Part shown: positions 12,127 to 12,743 of the stretch, piece after piece | How the letters are laid out: each line of letters starts with the position of its first letter | Numbering within the stretch: the stretch's first letter is position 1 | Origin: Patescibacteria group bacterium | GTDB taxonomy: Bacteria > Patescibacteriota > Gracilibacteria > UBA1369 > JAHJTR01 | Assembly (NCBI GenBank): GCA_018829865.1 | Contig: JAHJTR010000139.1 | Span: 1-12,743, forward strand | Reading direction: 5' to 3' | DNA length: 12,743 nt | Notes under the pieces: model-generated | The model's input: the letters and a program-made list of their open reading frames with translations, nothing else | What the model was told of the DNA's origin: nothing | The model's database searches: none | Translations under genes and position numbers: made by a program

Positions 12127-12743
12127 GGAGTTGCTGGATAGCCCAAGTAGCGTGCTCGCTGATCATGGCATCTTGCGATTTTTGCCAGTGTTTGAGGTGC
12201 GGGAGGGCTTTTTTTAATTTGAGGTTGCCGCTGACAATGCAGGCGTTGCGGATCATTCCGGTGAATTTGGCTCTTATTATTGGGGTGCCGGCGAATTTGG
12301 CGATGAAGTCTTCGTTGGTTTTTAATTCTAATATTTCGATTGGATTTATATTGGAGGGAATTACTTGAGGCCAGTCGCAGAGTTTTGGTTTTGAATAAGT
12401 GGCGGCTTGATTAAATGGACAAACCTGTTGGCAGATGTCGCAGCCAAAAAGATTGTTGCCGATTTTGGCGCGTAATGCGGGTGGGATGGGGCCGCGGTTT
12501 TCTATTGTTAGATAAGAGATGCATTTGCGGGCGTCCATGGTGTAGGGGGCGACCAGGGCTTTTGTGGGGCAGGCGATTAGGCATTTTTGGCAATCGCCGC
12601 AAGGGGCCGGAGGGTTAGGGTTGGCTGATTTTGGTGGAGGTGTTTTGCTTTGGGGTGATATATTTTGACTGCTTGATTGAAGTTTTTCAGGAGGGATATC
12701 GGTTATGATGCTTCCTAAAAATACCCATGAGCCGAATTTTGGC
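12098..12743 (-). CDS. queG: Epoxyqueuosine reductase, C-terminal part (partial at right edge)
   Basis: QueG performs the last step of queuosine synthesis, reducing epoxyqueuosine in the tRNA anticodon with cobalamin and two [4Fe-4S] clusters. The frame is open to the window end; about 214 C-terminal residues are visible. They include SWVFLGSIITDIPPEKL, then CGDCQKCLIACPTKAL (cluster 1), DARKCISYLTIENRGPIPP, IGNNLFGCDICQQVCPFN (cluster 2) and a HEAT-like end with HATWAIQQL. These contain the eight ferredoxin-type cysteines (CxxCxxCxxxCP and CxxCxxxCP plus the lone Cys of KCISYL). A Ser/Pro/Lys-rich stretch of about 25 residues lies between ITDIP and the first cluster. The catalytic N-terminal domain lies outside the window. 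An ATG at 12538 is internal and is not the start. The 3' end overlaps the AI-2E gene by 29 bases. Confidence 0.93.
   Translation of the reverse strand, partial: PKFGSWVFLGSIITDIPPEKLQSSSQNISPQSKTPPPKSANPNPPAPCGDCQKCLIACPTKALVAPYTMDARKCISYLTIENRGPIPPALRAKIGNNLFGCDICQQVCPFNQAATYSKPKLCDWPQVIPSNINPIEILELKTNEDFIAKFAGTPIIRAKFTGMIRNACIVSGNLKLKKALPHLKHWQKSQDAMISEHATWAIQQLPTPSPSSKY

Noticed and set aside
12411..12618. Small frames on both strands at the right end
   Set aside because: They lie in other frames of queG, whose iron-sulfur motifs are unmistakable.

Overview
The window is AT-rich, tightly packed bacterial DNA with standard-code ORFs. The gene set is housekeeping: infC-rpmI-rplT, a Mur ligase, a DNA polymerase III delta-prime-like ATPase, a RicT/YaaT-type PSP1 protein, RNase Y, a VanW protein, an AI-2E family permease and queG. 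Short compact proteins, a Mur ligase without the usual N-terminal domain, almost no Shine-Dalgarno sequences and gaps of only a few bases point to a small-genome lineage. The Candidate Phyla Radiation (Patescibacteria) is my best guess. It is an inference from style and content, since there is no rRNA gene here to place the organism.

Layout. Bases 3-344 hold the 3' end of an HNH-nuclease-like gene that runs in from the left and carries a perfect 20-bp repeat twice. Bases 345-542 are non-coding and contain a perfect TTGACA-17-TATAAT promoter. The promoter serves a 336-residue protein (543-1553) with a LysM-like region and two duplicated SH3b domains. A second promoter (1608-1636) leads into a run of seven same-strand genes, 1661-6669: infC, rpmI, rplT, murF-like, holB-like, ricT-like and a TPR membrane protein. 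Gaps are at most 21 bases, and rplT/murF and murF/holB overlap. infC has no ATG near its N-terminus and probably starts at ATT.

Three bases after the TPR stop lies the end of an oppositely oriented operon, read right to left: rny (10282-8744), a small YtxH-like protein and a VanW protein whose start overlaps the ytxH stop by one base. A 107-bp divergent region (10283-10389) has a back-to-back promoter pair. On its right side the -10 box sits six bases before the ATG of a six-helix membrane protein (10390-10998), so that mRNA is probably leaderless. An AI-2E family permease (11074-12126) follows. It overlaps tail-to-tail by 29 bp with a queG gene cut off by the right edge.

The genes cover translation (IF-3, L35, L20, queuosine modification), RNA decay (RNase Y and its presumed partner RicT on facing operons), replication (clamp loader) and the cell envelope (MurF-like, VanW, SH3b/LysM, TPR anchor). 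I found no tRNA, rRNA, insertion sequence, confirmed CRISPR array or convincing intrinsic terminator. Nothing here is clearly a new system. The best leads are the RicT/RNase Y pairing, the translation-start signals (ATT infC start, leaderless gene, missing Shine-Dalgarno sites), the atypical Mur ligase, and the repeat-bearing HNH gene at the left edge.
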